DNA of 52,809 nt from Pseudonocardia hydrocarbonoxydans (GTDB taxonomy: Bacteria; Actinomycetota; Actinomycetes; Mycobacteriales; Pseudonocardiaceae), in contig NZ_BJNG01000042.1 of NCBI RefSeq assembly GCF_006539565.1, forward strand, positions 1 to 52,809, read 5' to 3'. A program made the position numbers and the translations under genes. Shown here one piece after another: positions 1 through 8,083 of the stretch (position 1 is its first letter; each line of letters starts with the position of its first letter). The notes under the pieces were generated by a model. The model was not told where the DNA came from. It did not search any database and worked only from the letters and a program-made list of their open reading frames with translations.

Positions 1-1239
1 GTCGCCCTCGAGCGCGTCGCGCACGGCCACCAGCTTCGCGGCGGCCTCGCGCACCTCGGTGTCGGGATCGGAGTCCGCGACGATCCCGCACCCGGCGAAC
101 AGGCGGGCGGTGGGGCCGTCGAGCTGGGCGCAGCGCAGGGCGATGCCGAGCTCGCCGTCGCCGCGGGAGTCGACCCAGCCGACCGGCCCGGCGTAGCGGC
201 CGCGGTCCATGGCCTCCAGCTCGGTGATCAGCTCGACCGCGATCTTGCGGGGGGTGCCGCCGACGGCCGCCGTCGGGTGGACGGCCTCGGCCAGGCGCAG
301 CAGCGAGGCGGGTCCGAGCGGGTCGAGCCGGCCGCGGACGTCGCTCGCGAGGTGCGAGACGTTGTGCAGCGTCAGCACGTCGGGGACGGCGGGGGCGTCG
401 AGCGAGGCGCAGAGGGGTTCGAGCGCCGAGGTGAGCGAGTCGACGGCGAGGGCGTGCTCGTGGCGGTCCTTGGCCGATCCCATCAGCCGGTCGCCCAGCG
501 AGCCCCGGCCCGGGGACGTGGCCCACATCGTGCCGGCCAGCACGCGGGACTCGACGACGTCGCCGGTGCGCCGGACCAGCAGCTCCGGCGTGGCGCCGAC
601 GAGCCCCTCCACCGCGAACGACCAGCACGTCGGGTAGCGCCGGGCGAGCCCGCCCAGCAGGTGTCGGGGGTCGAGCGGGTCGTCGGCGAGGGCGATGAGG
701 TCGTGGGCCAGTGCCGCCTTGTCCAGCTCGCCCGCCCGCATCCGGCGCACGGCCTCGACGACGGCCGCGCGGTAGCGCGCGACGGGCAGCAGGCCGTCGG
801 AGTAGCGCAGGGTGCCGCTGGGGCGCACCGGGTCGACCGCGTGCACCACCGACGGGCCGTCGCCGTGGGAGAACTCGGTGATCCACGACCGGCCGCCGCG
901 CCGGCCGACGAGCACCCGGGGGACGACGACGACCGAGCCCGGCGACTCGTCGCTGAAGGTGAAGCTGGCGAACGCGACGGGCCCGGTGCCGGGCTCGCCG
1001 ACCTCGTCGAGCACCTGCACGCCGTCGACGAAGCAGCGCCACCACTCGTCGGCGTCGGCGAAGCGGTCGGGGCCCGTGCCGCTCCAGCGGGCGACCTCGC
1101 CCCAGCCGACCAGACCGTCCTCGCCGCGCACCCAGGACTTGGGTGTGCGGGCGTCGGGGAGCAGCTCCAACAGGCCGCCGAGGTCGTCGACGGGCCTGGT
1201 TCGCACGCGCACACCGGTCGGTAGCGGAGCGATCGTCAC
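1..1239 (-). CDS. menF: Isochorismate synthase MenF (C-terminal end cut by window edge)
   Basis: Converts chorismate to isochorismate, the first committed step of menaquinone synthesis. The 413 visible codons carry the chorismate-binding family signatures in order: KAALAHDLIA (likely general-base Lys), VGATPELLVRR, SAKDRHEHALAVDSL, HNVSHLASDVRGRL, HPTAAVGGTPRKIA, GRYAGPVGW and LFAGCGIVADSDPDTE. The reading frame is still open at base 1, so only the last few residues should be missing. The start is GTG at 1239; a TACGCT box 6 nt upstream suggests a leaderless mRNA. Salicylate- or siderophore-linked isochorismate synthases look alike, but menG in the same window favours menaquinone. Confidence 0.9.
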   Translation of the reverse strand, partial: MTIAPLPTGVRVRTRPVDDLGGLLELLPDARTPKSWVRGEDGLVGWGEVARWSGTGPDRFADADEWWRCFVDGVQVLDEVGEPGTGPVAFASFTFSDESPGSVVVVPRVLVGRRGGRSWITEFSHGDGPSVVHAVDPVRPSGTLRYSDGLLPVARYRAAVVEAVRRMRAGELDKAALAHDLIALADDPLDPRHLLGGLARRYPTCWSFAVEGLVGATPELLVRRTGDVVESRVLAGTMWATSPGRGSLGDRLMGSAKDRHEHALAVDSLTSALEPLCASLDAPAVPDVLTLHNVSHLASDVRGRLDPLGPASLLRLAEAVHPTAAVGGTPRKIAVELITELEAMDRGRYAGPVGWVDSRGDGELGIALRCAQLDGPTARLFAGCGIVADSDPDTEVREAAAKLVAVRDALEGD

Positions 1240-1245
1240 GTTTCG

Positions 1246-1251
1246 AGCGTA
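1246..1251 (-). promoter_or_regulatory. Putative -10 box (TACGCT) of menF, leaderless
   Basis: TACGCT reads on the minus strand and ends 6 nt before the menF GTG. This is the TANNNT spacing typical of actinobacterial leaderless transcripts. No clear -35 is visible. Confidence 0.45.
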
Positions 1252-1321
1252 AGAGGCGGGCGGCGCCGACGCTCGTCCGCCCCGGGGAGTCGCTGGCCAC
1301 AGTGGCCGCGGCGAGGGCGTC

Positions 1322-1327
1322 TAGACT
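1322..1327 (+). promoter_or_regulatory. Putative -10 box (TAGACT) of the DUF3592 gene, leaderless
   Basis: TAGACT lies 8 nt before GTG 1336 and no Shine-Dalgarno sequence is visible, so transcription probably begins at or next to the start codon. It is back to back with the menF promoter. Confidence 0.45.
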
Positions 1328-1335
1328 CCGTCGCC

Positions 1336-1812
1336 GTGGCCGAACCCAGCGCGCTCGACGAGGTGGCGGCCACCGTCGCGCCCACCGTGCGGTTCGTCCG
1401 CAGGCGCCTCCCCGAGCTGGTCACGGCCCTCGCGGTGCTGGTGACGGTGCTGGCGGGGCTGGCCCTGATCGGCTCGGCCGTCGACGACGCGGCCATCGAC
1501 GCCAACCCGGCCACGGCCCAGGCCGAGGTGCTCGACGGCTCCACCTTCTTCCGCACGCTGGTGCGGTTCACCGTCGCGAACGGGCAGACGGTCGTCCCCG
1601 AGCAGGGGGTCTTCCACCCCCGCGGGCTCTCGCCGGGCGAGCAGGTGGCCGTCGAGTACGACGTCACCGAGCCGGAGCTGGTGCGCGTGGCCGGGCGCCG
1701 GACCGTCGACGGGATCGGGTCGACGGTGCTCGGCGTCGTCGCGACCTGGGTGGTGCTGGGGCCGCTGGCGCTGTGGCTGCGGCGCAGGCGGGCGGCCGCG
1801 GACCCGGGGTGA
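1336..1812 (+). CDS. DUF3592-type membrane protein
   Basis: A 158-residue protein with two hydrophobic segments, roughly residues 30-50 and 130-148, around an extracytoplasmic domain (about 55-120) containing TFFRTLVRFTVANGQ and VEYDVTEPELVRV. That layout, one domain between two helices followed by a basic C-terminal tail (LRRRRAAADPG), fits the DUF3592 family. Its function is unknown. It is transcribed divergently from menF with 96 bp between the starts. The GTG start is chosen because a TAGACT box sits 8 nt upstream. Confidence 0.7.
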   Translation: MAEPSALDEVAATVAPTVRFVRRRLPELVTALAVLVTVLAGLALIGSAVDDAAIDANPATAQAEVLDGSTFFRTLVRFTVANGQTVVPEQGVFHPRGLSPGEQVAVEYDVTEPELVRVAGRRTVDGIGSTVLGVVATWVVLGPLALWLRRRRAAADPG

Positions 1813-1819
1813 GCCGGGT

Positions 1820-2770
1820 TCACCCGGGTCGGGTCAGCCGGGCCACGACGGCGCGGTGGTCGCTGCCCGGCAGGTCGACGACGTCGGTGCTCACGGCCCG
1901 CATCCGGTCCGCGGGGTAGAGGACCCGGTCGATCTGCGCGCCGAGGTACGCCGGGATCCGCGACGGCCACGTCCCGACCAGGCCGTCACCGGTCTGCGCG
2001 GCGGCGTCCGCGCAGGAGCCGAGCCGCCCGCGCAGCAACGAGTGGTCGAGCGTGGCGTTGAAATCGCCGGTCACGACCACCGCGGACGACCCGTCGCACC
2101 ACGGGCCCACCAGCTCCAGGTCGCGCTGCCACGCCGGGACGAGCGCGGGCACCGGCGCGGCTCCGTGGTACGCGACGTAGCGGAGCTCCCCGAGCTCGCC
2201 GCCGGTGACCTCGAGGTACGGGAACAGGGTCCCCCGGCCCTCGGTGACCCGCACCGGACCCACCCCCGGCGCGACGAGCACGGTGACGGCGTCGACGTCC
2301 TGGTCGCTGTCGCCGGTCGCGGTGAACGACCGGTACCCCGCCCCGGGCAGCCCGGCCTGCACCGCGTCGGCGAAGCGGGTGCCGGCCTCGATCAGCGTGA
2401 CGAGGTCGGGCCGGCGCTCCCGGACCAGGCCGGCGACCGCCGCGGGGTCGGCACGCCCGTCGTAGGCGTTGAGGGTCAGCACCACCAGGTCCCGGTCGCC
2501 CGGCGGTGCGGGGTCCCCGACCGCCCGCGGGACGACCAGCGCCAGCGCCACCACGGGGGCGACCAGCAGCGACGCCGTCACCCACTGTGGTGGACGCAGC
2601 GCGACCGCGACGAGCAGCACGAGGACGACAACGCCCGCGGTCGACGCCGGGCGGAACGCGGTGAGCTGGGCGAACGGCGTGACGGCGTCGAGCCCGACCA
2701 GGTCGGGCAGCAGTAGGACCGCGGGCAGCCCGATCAGGACGACGGTGACAATGGCGCGACGAGCGGACAC
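1820..2770 (-). CDS. Membrane-anchored endonuclease/exonuclease/phosphatase-fold protein
   Basis: 316 residues. Three hydrophobic segments occupy about the first 85 residues (IVTVVLIGLPAVLLLPDLV, then two more), followed by an EEP-fold domain, probably outside the membrane. Family motifs are visible: VLTLNAYDGRAD near the domain start, VVVTGDFNATLDHS (metal and catalytic Asp-Asn), GTWPS, QIDRVLY and GSDHRAVVARL (catalytic Asp-His). The substrate is unknown; relatives cleave DNA, phosphoinositides or sphingomyelin. GTG 2770 is preferred, with GTG 2776 as an in-frame alternative; neither has a good ribosome-binding site. It lies 38 bp after the EamA gene on the same strand and may be co-transcribed with it. 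Confidence 0.8.
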   Translation of the reverse strand: MSARRAIVTVVLIGLPAVLLLPDLVGLDAVTPFAQLTAFRPASTAGVVVLVLLVAVALRPPQWVTASLLVAPVVALALVVPRAVGDPAPPGDRDLVVLTLNAYDGRADPAAVAGLVRERRPDLVTLIEAGTRFADAVQAGLPGAGYRSFTATGDSDQDVDAVTVLVAPGVGPVRVTEGRGTLFPYLEVTGGELGELRYVAYHGAAPVPALVPAWQRDLELVGPWCDGSSAVVVTGDFNATLDHSLLRGRLGSCADAAAQTGDGLVGTWPSRIPAYLGAQIDRVLYPADRMRAVSTDVVDLPGSDHRAVVARLTRPG

Positions 2771-2808
2771 GTACACCTCGGGGACGGGTGGGGAACCGAC
2801 GCGCGAGC

Positions 2809-3651
2809 TTATCCACGCCGGCCGCCCGGCCGCGTCGCCAGCGCCACCCCCAGCACCGCGACGACCATCCCGGCCACCGCGAACGGGCCGAGCGTCTCGC
2901 CGAACGCGACCAGCGCGATGAGCGCGGTGATGCCGGGGACGAGGTAGAAGTAGCTGGTCACCTGCGCCGCGGCCCCGCGCCGCAGCATGAGGTAGAGCAG
3001 CGAGACCCCACCCCCGGTGAGCACCAGCACCGACCACAGCAGCGCGCCGACGAGCTCCGGGGTCCAGTCGAGCCGGAACGACTCGAAGGCCAGCACGAAC
3101 GGCAGTGTCACCAGGATCGAGGCGACGAACTGCACGACCTGGCCGGTGCGCAGGTCGAACTCCGGGCAGTACCGCTTCTGGTAGAGCGTGCCCGCGGTGA
3201 TCGCGAGCAGGGCGAGCGTGGTGAGCCCGAGCGTCGTCGCGGTGATGCCGGCGGTCGTCAGGTTGCTGGACACGACCAGCACCACCCCCAGGAAGCCCAG
3301 CACCAGCCCGGCCACCTGCAGGCGCCCGAGCCGCGCGCCGGTCAGGCCGGCGACGGCGGCGGTGAGCACCGGCTGCAAGTTGACGACGAGCGCCGCGACC
3401 CCGGCCGGCATGCCCGCGGCGACCGCGGCCCAGACCCCGCCGAGGTACCCCGCGTGGATCCCGACGCCCGCGACGGCGATGTGCAGCACGGCCCGTCCGC
3501 GCGGCCAGCGGGCCCGCGCGACCAGCGCGAGCACCACCATCAGCACGATGACGCCCGCGTAGCGGACCAGCAGGAAGCTCAGCGGCTCGGCGTGGGGTGC
3601 GGCGTACTTGGCGACGACGAAGCCGGTGGCCCAGATGAGGACGAACAGCAC
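2809..3651 (-). CDS. EamA/DMT-superfamily transporter
   Basis: A drug/metabolite-type permease with about ten hydrophobic segments in two EamA repeats; the first begins LFVLIWATGFVVAKYAAP. The substrate cannot be told from sequence. From GTG 3651 it has 280 residues, short for the family (about 290-310), and it begins inside the first helix. The frame stays open for 19 more codons back to ATC 3708, and a TAGGGT box lies 6 nt before that ATC. The true start may therefore be an AUC on a leaderless mRNA, giving 299 residues. The stop TAA is at 2809-2811. Confidence 0.8.
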   Translation of the reverse strand: MLFVLIWATGFVVAKYAAPHAEPLSFLLVRYAGVIVLMVVLALVARARWPRGRAVLHIAVAGVGIHAGYLGGVWAAVAAGMPAGVAALVVNLQPVLTAAVAGLTGARLGRLQVAGLVLGFLGVVLVVSSNLTTAGITATTLGLTTLALLAITAGTLYQKRYCPEFDLRTGQVVQFVASILVTLPFVLAFESFRLDWTPELVGALLWSVLVLTGGGVSLLYLMLRRGAAAQVTSYFYLVPGITALIALVAFGETLGPFAVAGMVVAVLGVALATRPGGRRG

Positions 3652-3774
3652 CGGGGTGGCACGGACGAGGAGGGCCGCGCCGTCGCGGGTGCCCGGGGTG
3701 GTGGCGATGGACCGACCCTAGGTGGCCCACCCCGCCCCCCACCACCGTGAGCGAGCAGCGCCACTCCCCACCCC

Positions 3775-3840
3775 GCGAGTCCCCCGTTCTGCGTCCGCGA
3801 GTCCCCCGAACCCGGCCCGCGAGTCCCCTCTACCCCGTCC
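3775..3840. repeat. 22-bp intergenic tandem repeat, three units
   Basis: GCGAGTCCCC recurs at 3775, 3797 and 3819, exactly 22 bp apart. The second half of each unit is more variable and ends CGTCC or GGCCC. The array fills the gap between the inositol-phosphatase stop and the EamA gene. A related CGAGACCC-core repeat is at 37474-37569. It is probably a dispersed intergenic element of this genome. Confidence 0.7.
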
Positions 3841-3853
3841 CCCGGGTCGCGGA

Positions 3854-4669
3854 TCAGGGCGCGTGCCACCAGGACAGAACCGCGTCGAGCGCCCCGGGCA
3901 CGGCGACGACCAGGTCCTCGGACGGGAGCGGGTCGGGGTTGCCCCGCGCGTCGACGACGACCGCGCCCGCCTCCGCGGCCAGGCACAGCGCCCCGGCGAC
4001 GTCCCATTCGCGGTAGCGGTCGAGCACCGCGGCGACGGCGTGCCCGAGCGCGACCTGGGTGATGGCCAGCGCCGCCGACCCGAGCACGCGGACGCCGGTG
4101 TGGGCGGCGGCGGCCCGGGCGGTGAACCCGGGCGCGCGCTCCAGCGACAGCTCCGCGCACACCAGCCCCCCGACGACGGGCCGCGGCGCGATCCGCACCG
4201 GCACCCCGTTGGCGCGCACCCCGCGGCCGCGGGCGGCGGCGTAGATCTGGGCCCGGCTGGGGTCGGCGATCACCCCGACGACCGGCCCGTGGGCGTCGAC
4301 GAGGGCGAGGCTGTAGGCGCACCACGGGAACCCGGAGACGTAGTTGGCGGTGCCGTCGACCGGGTCGACGACCCAGCGCAGCGGCGCCGAGTGCACGCCC
4401 TCGTCGGCGCCGTACTCCTCGCCCAGCACCGGCACCTGCGGGAACTCCGCGGCCAGCACGCGGCGAGTGTGCCGCTCCAGGGTGCGGTCGGTGTCGGTGA
4501 CCCAGTCGAAGGGGTGGGCCTTCACGGTGTCGGTGAGGCGGTCGCGCCCGGCCGTGGCGGTGATGACCTCGGCCGCGTCGTTGGCCAGCCGCCCCGCCAC
4601 CTCCAGCGCGCGCGAGAGCAGCCCCGGGTCCGCGGGCGGGAGGCGGCGGGTCTCGTGCTGGAGGCTCAT
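3854..4669 (-). CDS. Inositol monophosphatase-family phosphatase
   Basis: 271 residues of the Mg-dependent, Li-sensitive phosphatase family. Metal-binding motifs are complete: [40 protein letters not shown] (the DPxDGTxN signature) and [16 protein letters not shown] (the WDxAA-type C-terminal motif). Substrates in this family include inositol-1-phosphate, histidinol phosphate and PAP, and the exact one is not clear here. The following mannosyltransferase suggests phosphatidylinositol mannoside or mycothiol metabolism, but that is inference. It starts at ATG 4669, 165 bp from the divergent mgtA gene. Confidence 0.85.
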   Translation of the reverse strand: MSLQHETRRLPPADPGLLSRALEVAGRLANDAAEVITATAGRDRLTDTVKAHPFDWVTDTDRTLERHTRRVLAAEFPQVPVLGEEYGADEGVHSAPLRWVVDPVDGTANYVSGFPWCAYSLALVDAHGPVVGVIADPSRAQIYAAARGRGVRANGVPVRIAPRPVVGGLVCAELSLERAPGFTARAAAAHTGVRVLGSAALAITQVALGHAVAAVLDRYREWDVAGALCLAAEAGAVVVDARGNPDPLPSEDLVVAVPGALDAVLSWWHAP

Positions 4670-4834
4670 GTGGGCCGAGGGTCACCGCGCCCGGTGTCGG
4701 GTGTGGAACGGCCGGGTGTCGTGTCGCCCATCACCGGGCCAACTGTGGCGGCGGTTCCCGATGTTGGCCGTGAGTTCGGCAGGTGGTCAGGCCGACGACG
4801 GCAACCCGGCCCGTGGGTGGGAGAGGTTCGGCCG

Positions 4835-5998
4835 GTGCGAGTCGCGATCGTGTCCGAGTGCTTCCTGCCCGTCGTCAACGGCGTCACCAACTCGGTCCTG
4901 CGGGTGGTGGAACACCTCACCGCCGCGGGCCACGACGTCCTGGTGGTGGCACCGGGCACCGACGGCCCCACCGAGTACCGCGGCGCGCCGGTCGTCCGGG
5001 TGCCCTCGCTGGACCTGCCCGTCGTCACCTCCATGCCGGTGGGGGTCCCCAGCCGGCGGATCCTCACGGCGCTGCGGGAGTTCCGCCCCGACGTGGTGCA
5101 CCTCGCGGCCCCGTTCGTCGTCGGCTACCGCGGGCTGCACGCCGCGCGCCGCCTGGGGATCCCGACCGTCGCGGTCTACCAGACCGACGTCGCCGGCTTC
5201 GCCTCCTCCTACGGCCTCGGGCTGACGGCCCGGGCCGCGTGGCGCTGGACCTGCCGGCTGCACGGGCAGGCCGACCGCACGCTGGCCCCGTCGAGCTGGG
5301 CGACCGAGGCGCTGCGGGCGCGCGGCGTGCCGCGGGTGCACCAGTGGGCGCGCGGCGTCGACACCTGCCGGTTCACCCCGTCCAAGCGGGACGCCGGCAT
5401 CCGCGCCGAGCTCGCGCCCGGCGACGAGCTGCTGATCGGCTACGTCGGGCGCCTCGCCCCGGAGAAGCAGGTGGAGCGGCTCGTGGCGCTCGACGGGCTG
5501 CCCGGCACGCGGCTGGTCGTGGTCGGGGCGGGGCCCAGCGAGGAGCGGCTGCGCGCCGCGCTGCCGGGTGCGGCGTTCCTCGGCTTCCGCGGCGGCGACG
5601 AGCTGGCCCGCATCTACGCCTCGCTCGACGTGTTCGTGCACACCGGGCCGTCGGAGACGTTCTGCCAGGCGGTGCAGGAGGCGCTCGCCTCGGGCCTGCC
5701 GGTGGTGGCGCCGGACGCGGGCGGCCCGCGCGACCTGGTGCTGCCCGGCCGCACCGGCTACCTCGTCCCGCCGCGCCCCGACCAGGCCGACCCCGACGAC
5801 CCCGCCGCCCGCTCCGCCGACGCCCGGCTGCGCGCCGCGGTGCGGGTGCTCACCGACGACGACGCCCTGCGCCGCCGGTTCGGGCAGGCGGCCCGCCGGT
5901 CGGTGCTGCGCCGCACCTGGTCGACGGTGTGCGACGAGCTGCTCGCCCACTACGCCGAGGTGATCGGGCTCGCGGCGGAACCGCGGGCCGCCGCCTGA
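4835..5998 (+). CDS. mgtA: GT4 glycosyltransferase, MgtA/PimB-like alpha-mannosyltransferase
   Basis: 387 residues with a two-domain GT-B fold. The N-terminus [21 protein letters not shown] is characteristic of GDP-mannose-dependent transferases. The C-terminal domain has [16 protein letters not shown], the donor-site motif [19 protein letters not shown] (the EX7E Glu pair) and [16 protein letters not shown]. Mycobacterial and corynebacterial relatives mannosylate glycolipid anchors at the cytoplasmic face of the membrane. GTG 4835 has GGAGAGG about 9 nt upstream. The position two genes before menG matches the Rv0557-Rv0558 order in M. tuberculosis (from memory), which supports the name. Confidence 0.82.
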   Translation: MRVAIVSECFLPVVNGVTNSVLRVVEHLTAAGHDVLVVAPGTDGPTEYRGAPVVRVPSLDLPVVTSMPVGVPSRRILTALREFRPDVVHLAAPFVVGYRGLHAARRLGIPTVAVYQTDVAGFASSYGLGLTARAAWRWTCRLHGQADRTLAPSSWATEALRARGVPRVHQWARGVDTCRFTPSKRDAGIRAELAPGDELLIGYVGRLAPEKQVERLVALDGLPGTRLVVVGAGPSEERLRAALPGAAFLGFRGGDELARIYASLDVFVHTGPSETFCQAVQEALASGLPVVAPDAGGPRDLVLPGRTGYLVPPRPDQADPDDPAARSADARLRAAVRVLTDDDALRRRFGQAARRSVLRRTWSTVCDELLAHYAEVIGLAAEPRAAA

Positions 5999-6002
5999 CC
6001 CG

Positions 6003-7106
6003 GTGCGCATCGTCCAGCTCGCCAACTTCTACGGCCCCCGCTCCGGCGGGCTGCGCACCGCGCTGACCCACCTCGGTGCGGGCTACGCGGCCCGCGGGCA
6101 CGAGGTGGTGCTCGTCGTCCCCGGCCCACGCCCCGCCGACGACCGGCTGCCCGGCGGGACCCGCCGCGTGACGGTCGCGGCGCCGCGGCTGCCGGGCACC
6201 GGCGGCTACCGCGCCGTCGACCCGTGGCGGGTGCAGCGGCTGCTGGAGCGGCTCGGGCCCGACGCGATCGAGGTGTCGGACCGGCTCACCCTGCGCGGGC
6301 TCGGCGCCTGGGCGTCCCGGCGCGGCGTTCCGGCCGTCGTCGTCTCCCACGAGCGGCTCGACCGGCTGCTTGCCCAGTTCCTGCTGCCCGGGCCCGCCGC
6401 CCGCCGCCTGGCCGACGCCGCGAACGCGCGGATGGCCGCCGCCTACGACAGCGTCGTGTGCACCACGACGTTCGCCGCGGCGGAGTTCGAACGGATCGGG
6501 GCGCGCAACGTCGTGCGGGTGCCGCTCGGCGTCGACCTGGAGACGTTCTCGCCGCGCCACCACGACCCGGTGCTGCGCGCGTCGCTGGCCCGCGGCGCCG
6601 ACGTCGTGCTGGTGCACTGCGGGCGGCTGTCCCCGGAGAAGCACCCCGAGCGCAGCATCGACACCACCGCCGCGCTGCGGGCCGCCGGCCTGCGGGTGCG
6701 GCTCGTCGTCGCCGGGGACGGGCCGCGCCGCCCGATGCTGGAACGCCGCGCCGCCGGGCTGCCCGTGACGTTCCTGGGCTTCGTCCCCGACCGCGCCCGC
6801 CTGGCGCGGCTGCTCGCCTCGGCGGACGTGTCGCTGGCCCCGGGCCCGCACGAGACGTTCGGCCTGTCCGCGCTGGAGGCGCTGGCCAGCGGCACCCCGG
6901 TGGTGGTGTCGGCGTCCTCGGCGCTGCCCGAGATCGTCGGCACCGGCGCCGCGGTGGCCGACTCGCCCGCCGCGTTCGCCTCGGGCGTCGCCACGGTCCT
7001 GGCCGCCGACGAGGCGCTGCGCCGCGGCGCCGCGCGCGCCCGCGCCGAGCGGTTCGGGTGGCCCGCGTCCGTCGACTCGATGCTGGCCACGCTGCGTGCC
7101 GGGTGA
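6003..7106 (+). CDS. GT4 family glycosyltransferase
   Basis: 367 residues, GT-B fold. N-terminal VRIVQLANFYGPRSGGLRTAL is typical of GT4 acceptor domains. C-terminal VLVHCGRLSPEKHPERSI and LAPGPHETFGLSALEALASG carry the donor-binding Glu residues. It starts 4 nt after the mgtA stop, so the two are probably translated together and act on the same glycan or glycolipid. Donor and acceptor are not identifiable. Confidence 0.8.
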   Translation: MRIVQLANFYGPRSGGLRTALTHLGAGYAARGHEVVLVVPGPRPADDRLPGGTRRVTVAAPRLPGTGGYRAVDPWRVQRLLERLGPDAIEVSDRLTLRGLGAWASRRGVPAVVVSHERLDRLLAQFLLPGPAARRLADAANARMAAAYDSVVCTTTFAAAEFERIGARNVVRVPLGVDLETFSPRHHDPVLRASLARGADVVLVHCGRLSPEKHPERSIDTTAALRAAGLRVRLVVAGDGPRRPMLERRAAGLPVTFLGFVPDRARLARLLASADVSLAPGPHETFGLSALEALASGTPVVVSASSALPEIVGTGAAVADSPAAFASGVATVLAADEALRRGAARARAERFGWPASVDSMLATLRAG

Positions 7107-7120
7107 TCCGCCGCGGCGGG

Positions 7121-7126
7121 TACCGT
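7121..7126 (+). promoter_or_regulatory. Putative -10 box (TACCGT) of menG, leaderless
   Basis: TACCGT ends 7 nt before the menG GTG in a 27-nt gap that has no ribosome-binding site. It could give menG its own transcript in addition to read-through from the glycosyltransferases. Confidence 0.4.
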
Positions 7127-7133
7127 CGGACCG

Positions 7134-7826
7134 GTGAGCCGCGCCGACCTCGACAAGGACCCCCGCGACGTCGCCGCCATGTTCGACGGCGTCGCCCGGC
7201 GCTACGACGTGACCAACACCGTCCTCACCGCGGGGCAGGACCGCCGCTGGCGCCGCCTGACCCGGCAGGCGCTGGGGCTGCGGCCGGGGGAGAAGGTGCT
7301 CGACCTCGCCGCGGGCACCGCGGTCTCCACCGTGGAGCTGGAGCGCTCCGGCGCCTGGTGCGTGGCCGCCGACTTCTCCCTCGGCATGCTGCGCGCCGGC
7401 GAGGGCCGCAGCGTGCCCAAGGTCGCCGCCGACGCGCTGCACCTCCCGTTCGCCGACGGCGCCTTCGACGCCGTGACGATCTCGTTCGGCCTGCGCAACG
7501 TCGCCGACACCGACCGGGCCCTGCGGGAGCTGGCCCGCGTCACCCGCCCCGGCGGTCGGCTGGTCGTCTGCGAGTTCGGCACGCCCACCTGGGCCCCGTT
7601 CCGCGCCGCCTACTACGCGGGCCTGGAGACGGTGCTGCCCGCGATCGCCTCGCGGGTGTCGAGCAACGCCGAGGCCTACCGCTACCTGGGCGAGTCGATC
7701 CGGGACTGGTCACCGCAGCCGGAGCTGGCCGACCGGATCGCGCGGGCGGGCTGGGGAGAGGTGGCCTGGCGCGACCTCACCTTCGGCGCCGTCGCCCTGC
7801 ACCGCGCCCGCCGCAGCTACGCCTGA
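7134..7826 (+). CDS. menG: Demethylmenaquinone methyltransferase (MenG/UbiE)
   Basis: Last step of menaquinone synthesis: SAM-dependent C-methylation of demethylmenaquinone at the membrane. 230 residues, the usual length. The opening [18 protein letters not shown], the SAM motif [32 protein letters not shown] and [17 protein letters not shown] are UbiE-family signatures. It sits directly before the nuo operon, whose product reduces the menaquinone made here. Confidence 0.93.
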   Translation: MSRADLDKDPRDVAAMFDGVARRYDVTNTVLTAGQDRRWRRLTRQALGLRPGEKVLDLAAGTAVSTVELERSGAWCVAADFSLGMLRAGEGRSVPKVAADALHLPFADGAFDAVTISFGLRNVADTDRALRELARVTRPGGRLVVCEFGTPTWAPFRAAYYAGLETVLPAIASRVSSNAEAYRYLGESIRDWSPQPELADRIARAGWGEVAWRDLTFGAVALHRARRSYA

Positions 7827-7872
7827 CCGCGATCGCGCCCGAACCGGACGCGCGGGTTCGGGCGACCCTGTC

Positions 7873-7878
7873 TAGACT
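7873..7878 (+). promoter_or_regulatory. Putative -10 box (TAGACT) of the nuo operon
   Basis: TAGACT lies 47 nt after the menG stop. It predicts a start point near 7885, immediately before the Rex-type palindrome. No convincing -35 is seen. The identical hexamer serves the DUF3592 gene at 1322. Confidence 0.45.
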
Positions 7879-7888
7879 CCTCCCGACT

Positions 7889-7906
7889 TCGTGAATATCT
7901 TCACAA
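7889..7906. promoter_or_regulatory. Rex (ROP-type) operator of the nuo operon
   Basis: The 18 bases read TCGTGAATATCTTCACAA. Against the Rex consensus TTGTGAA-N4-TTCACAA, 13 of 14 defined positions match; only the second base differs. The GTGAA/TTCAC arms are perfect. Rex binds such sites when NADH/NAD+ is low and releases when NADH rises; nuo is a known target in Streptomyces. Lying at or just after the expected start point, bound Rex would block initiation or escape. Confidence 0.8.
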
Positions 7907-7922
7907 GGAGTCGCAAGACCCC

Positions 7923-7973
7923 ATGCGGACCACCACACGCAGCGGGCGTCGGGATCGACGACCACGACGGTGA
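7923..7973 (+). CDS. Possible 16-residue leader ORF in the nuo 5' region
   Basis: ATG 7923 has AAGGAG ending 12 nt upstream and opens a 16-codon frame rich in Arg and Thr (MRTTTRSGRRDRRPRR), stopping at 7973, 110 nt before nuoA. It would lie inside the predicted nuo leader, so translation could influence downstream expression. The spacing is long and there is no conservation evidence, so this is tentative. Confidence 0.2.
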   Translation: MRTTTRSGRRDRRPRR

Positions 7974-8028
7974 CCAGGCCCGCACGGAGTGCGAGTAAGG
8001 CTCACCTGGCTTCGGCCGGGAGGGCCGC

Positions 8029-8045
8029 CGCGACCTAGGGTCGCG
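8029..8045 (+). promoter_or_regulatory. Hairpin in the nuoA leader
   Basis: CGCGACC-TAG-GGTCGCG is a perfect 7-bp stem with a 3-nt loop, 38 nt before nuoA ATG 8084. It may affect nuoA translation initiation or mRNA stability; it has no U-run. Confidence 0.35.
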
Positions 8046-8083
8046 CCCGGAATGTGATCCGTCGACGGCGAGGACTGCGCAGG

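Noticed and set aside
7991..8008. Possible IdeR/DtxR iron box (AGGCTCACCT) in the nuo leader
   Set aside because: Only the right half resembles the iron-box consensus; the left half matches poorly, so no operator is claimed.
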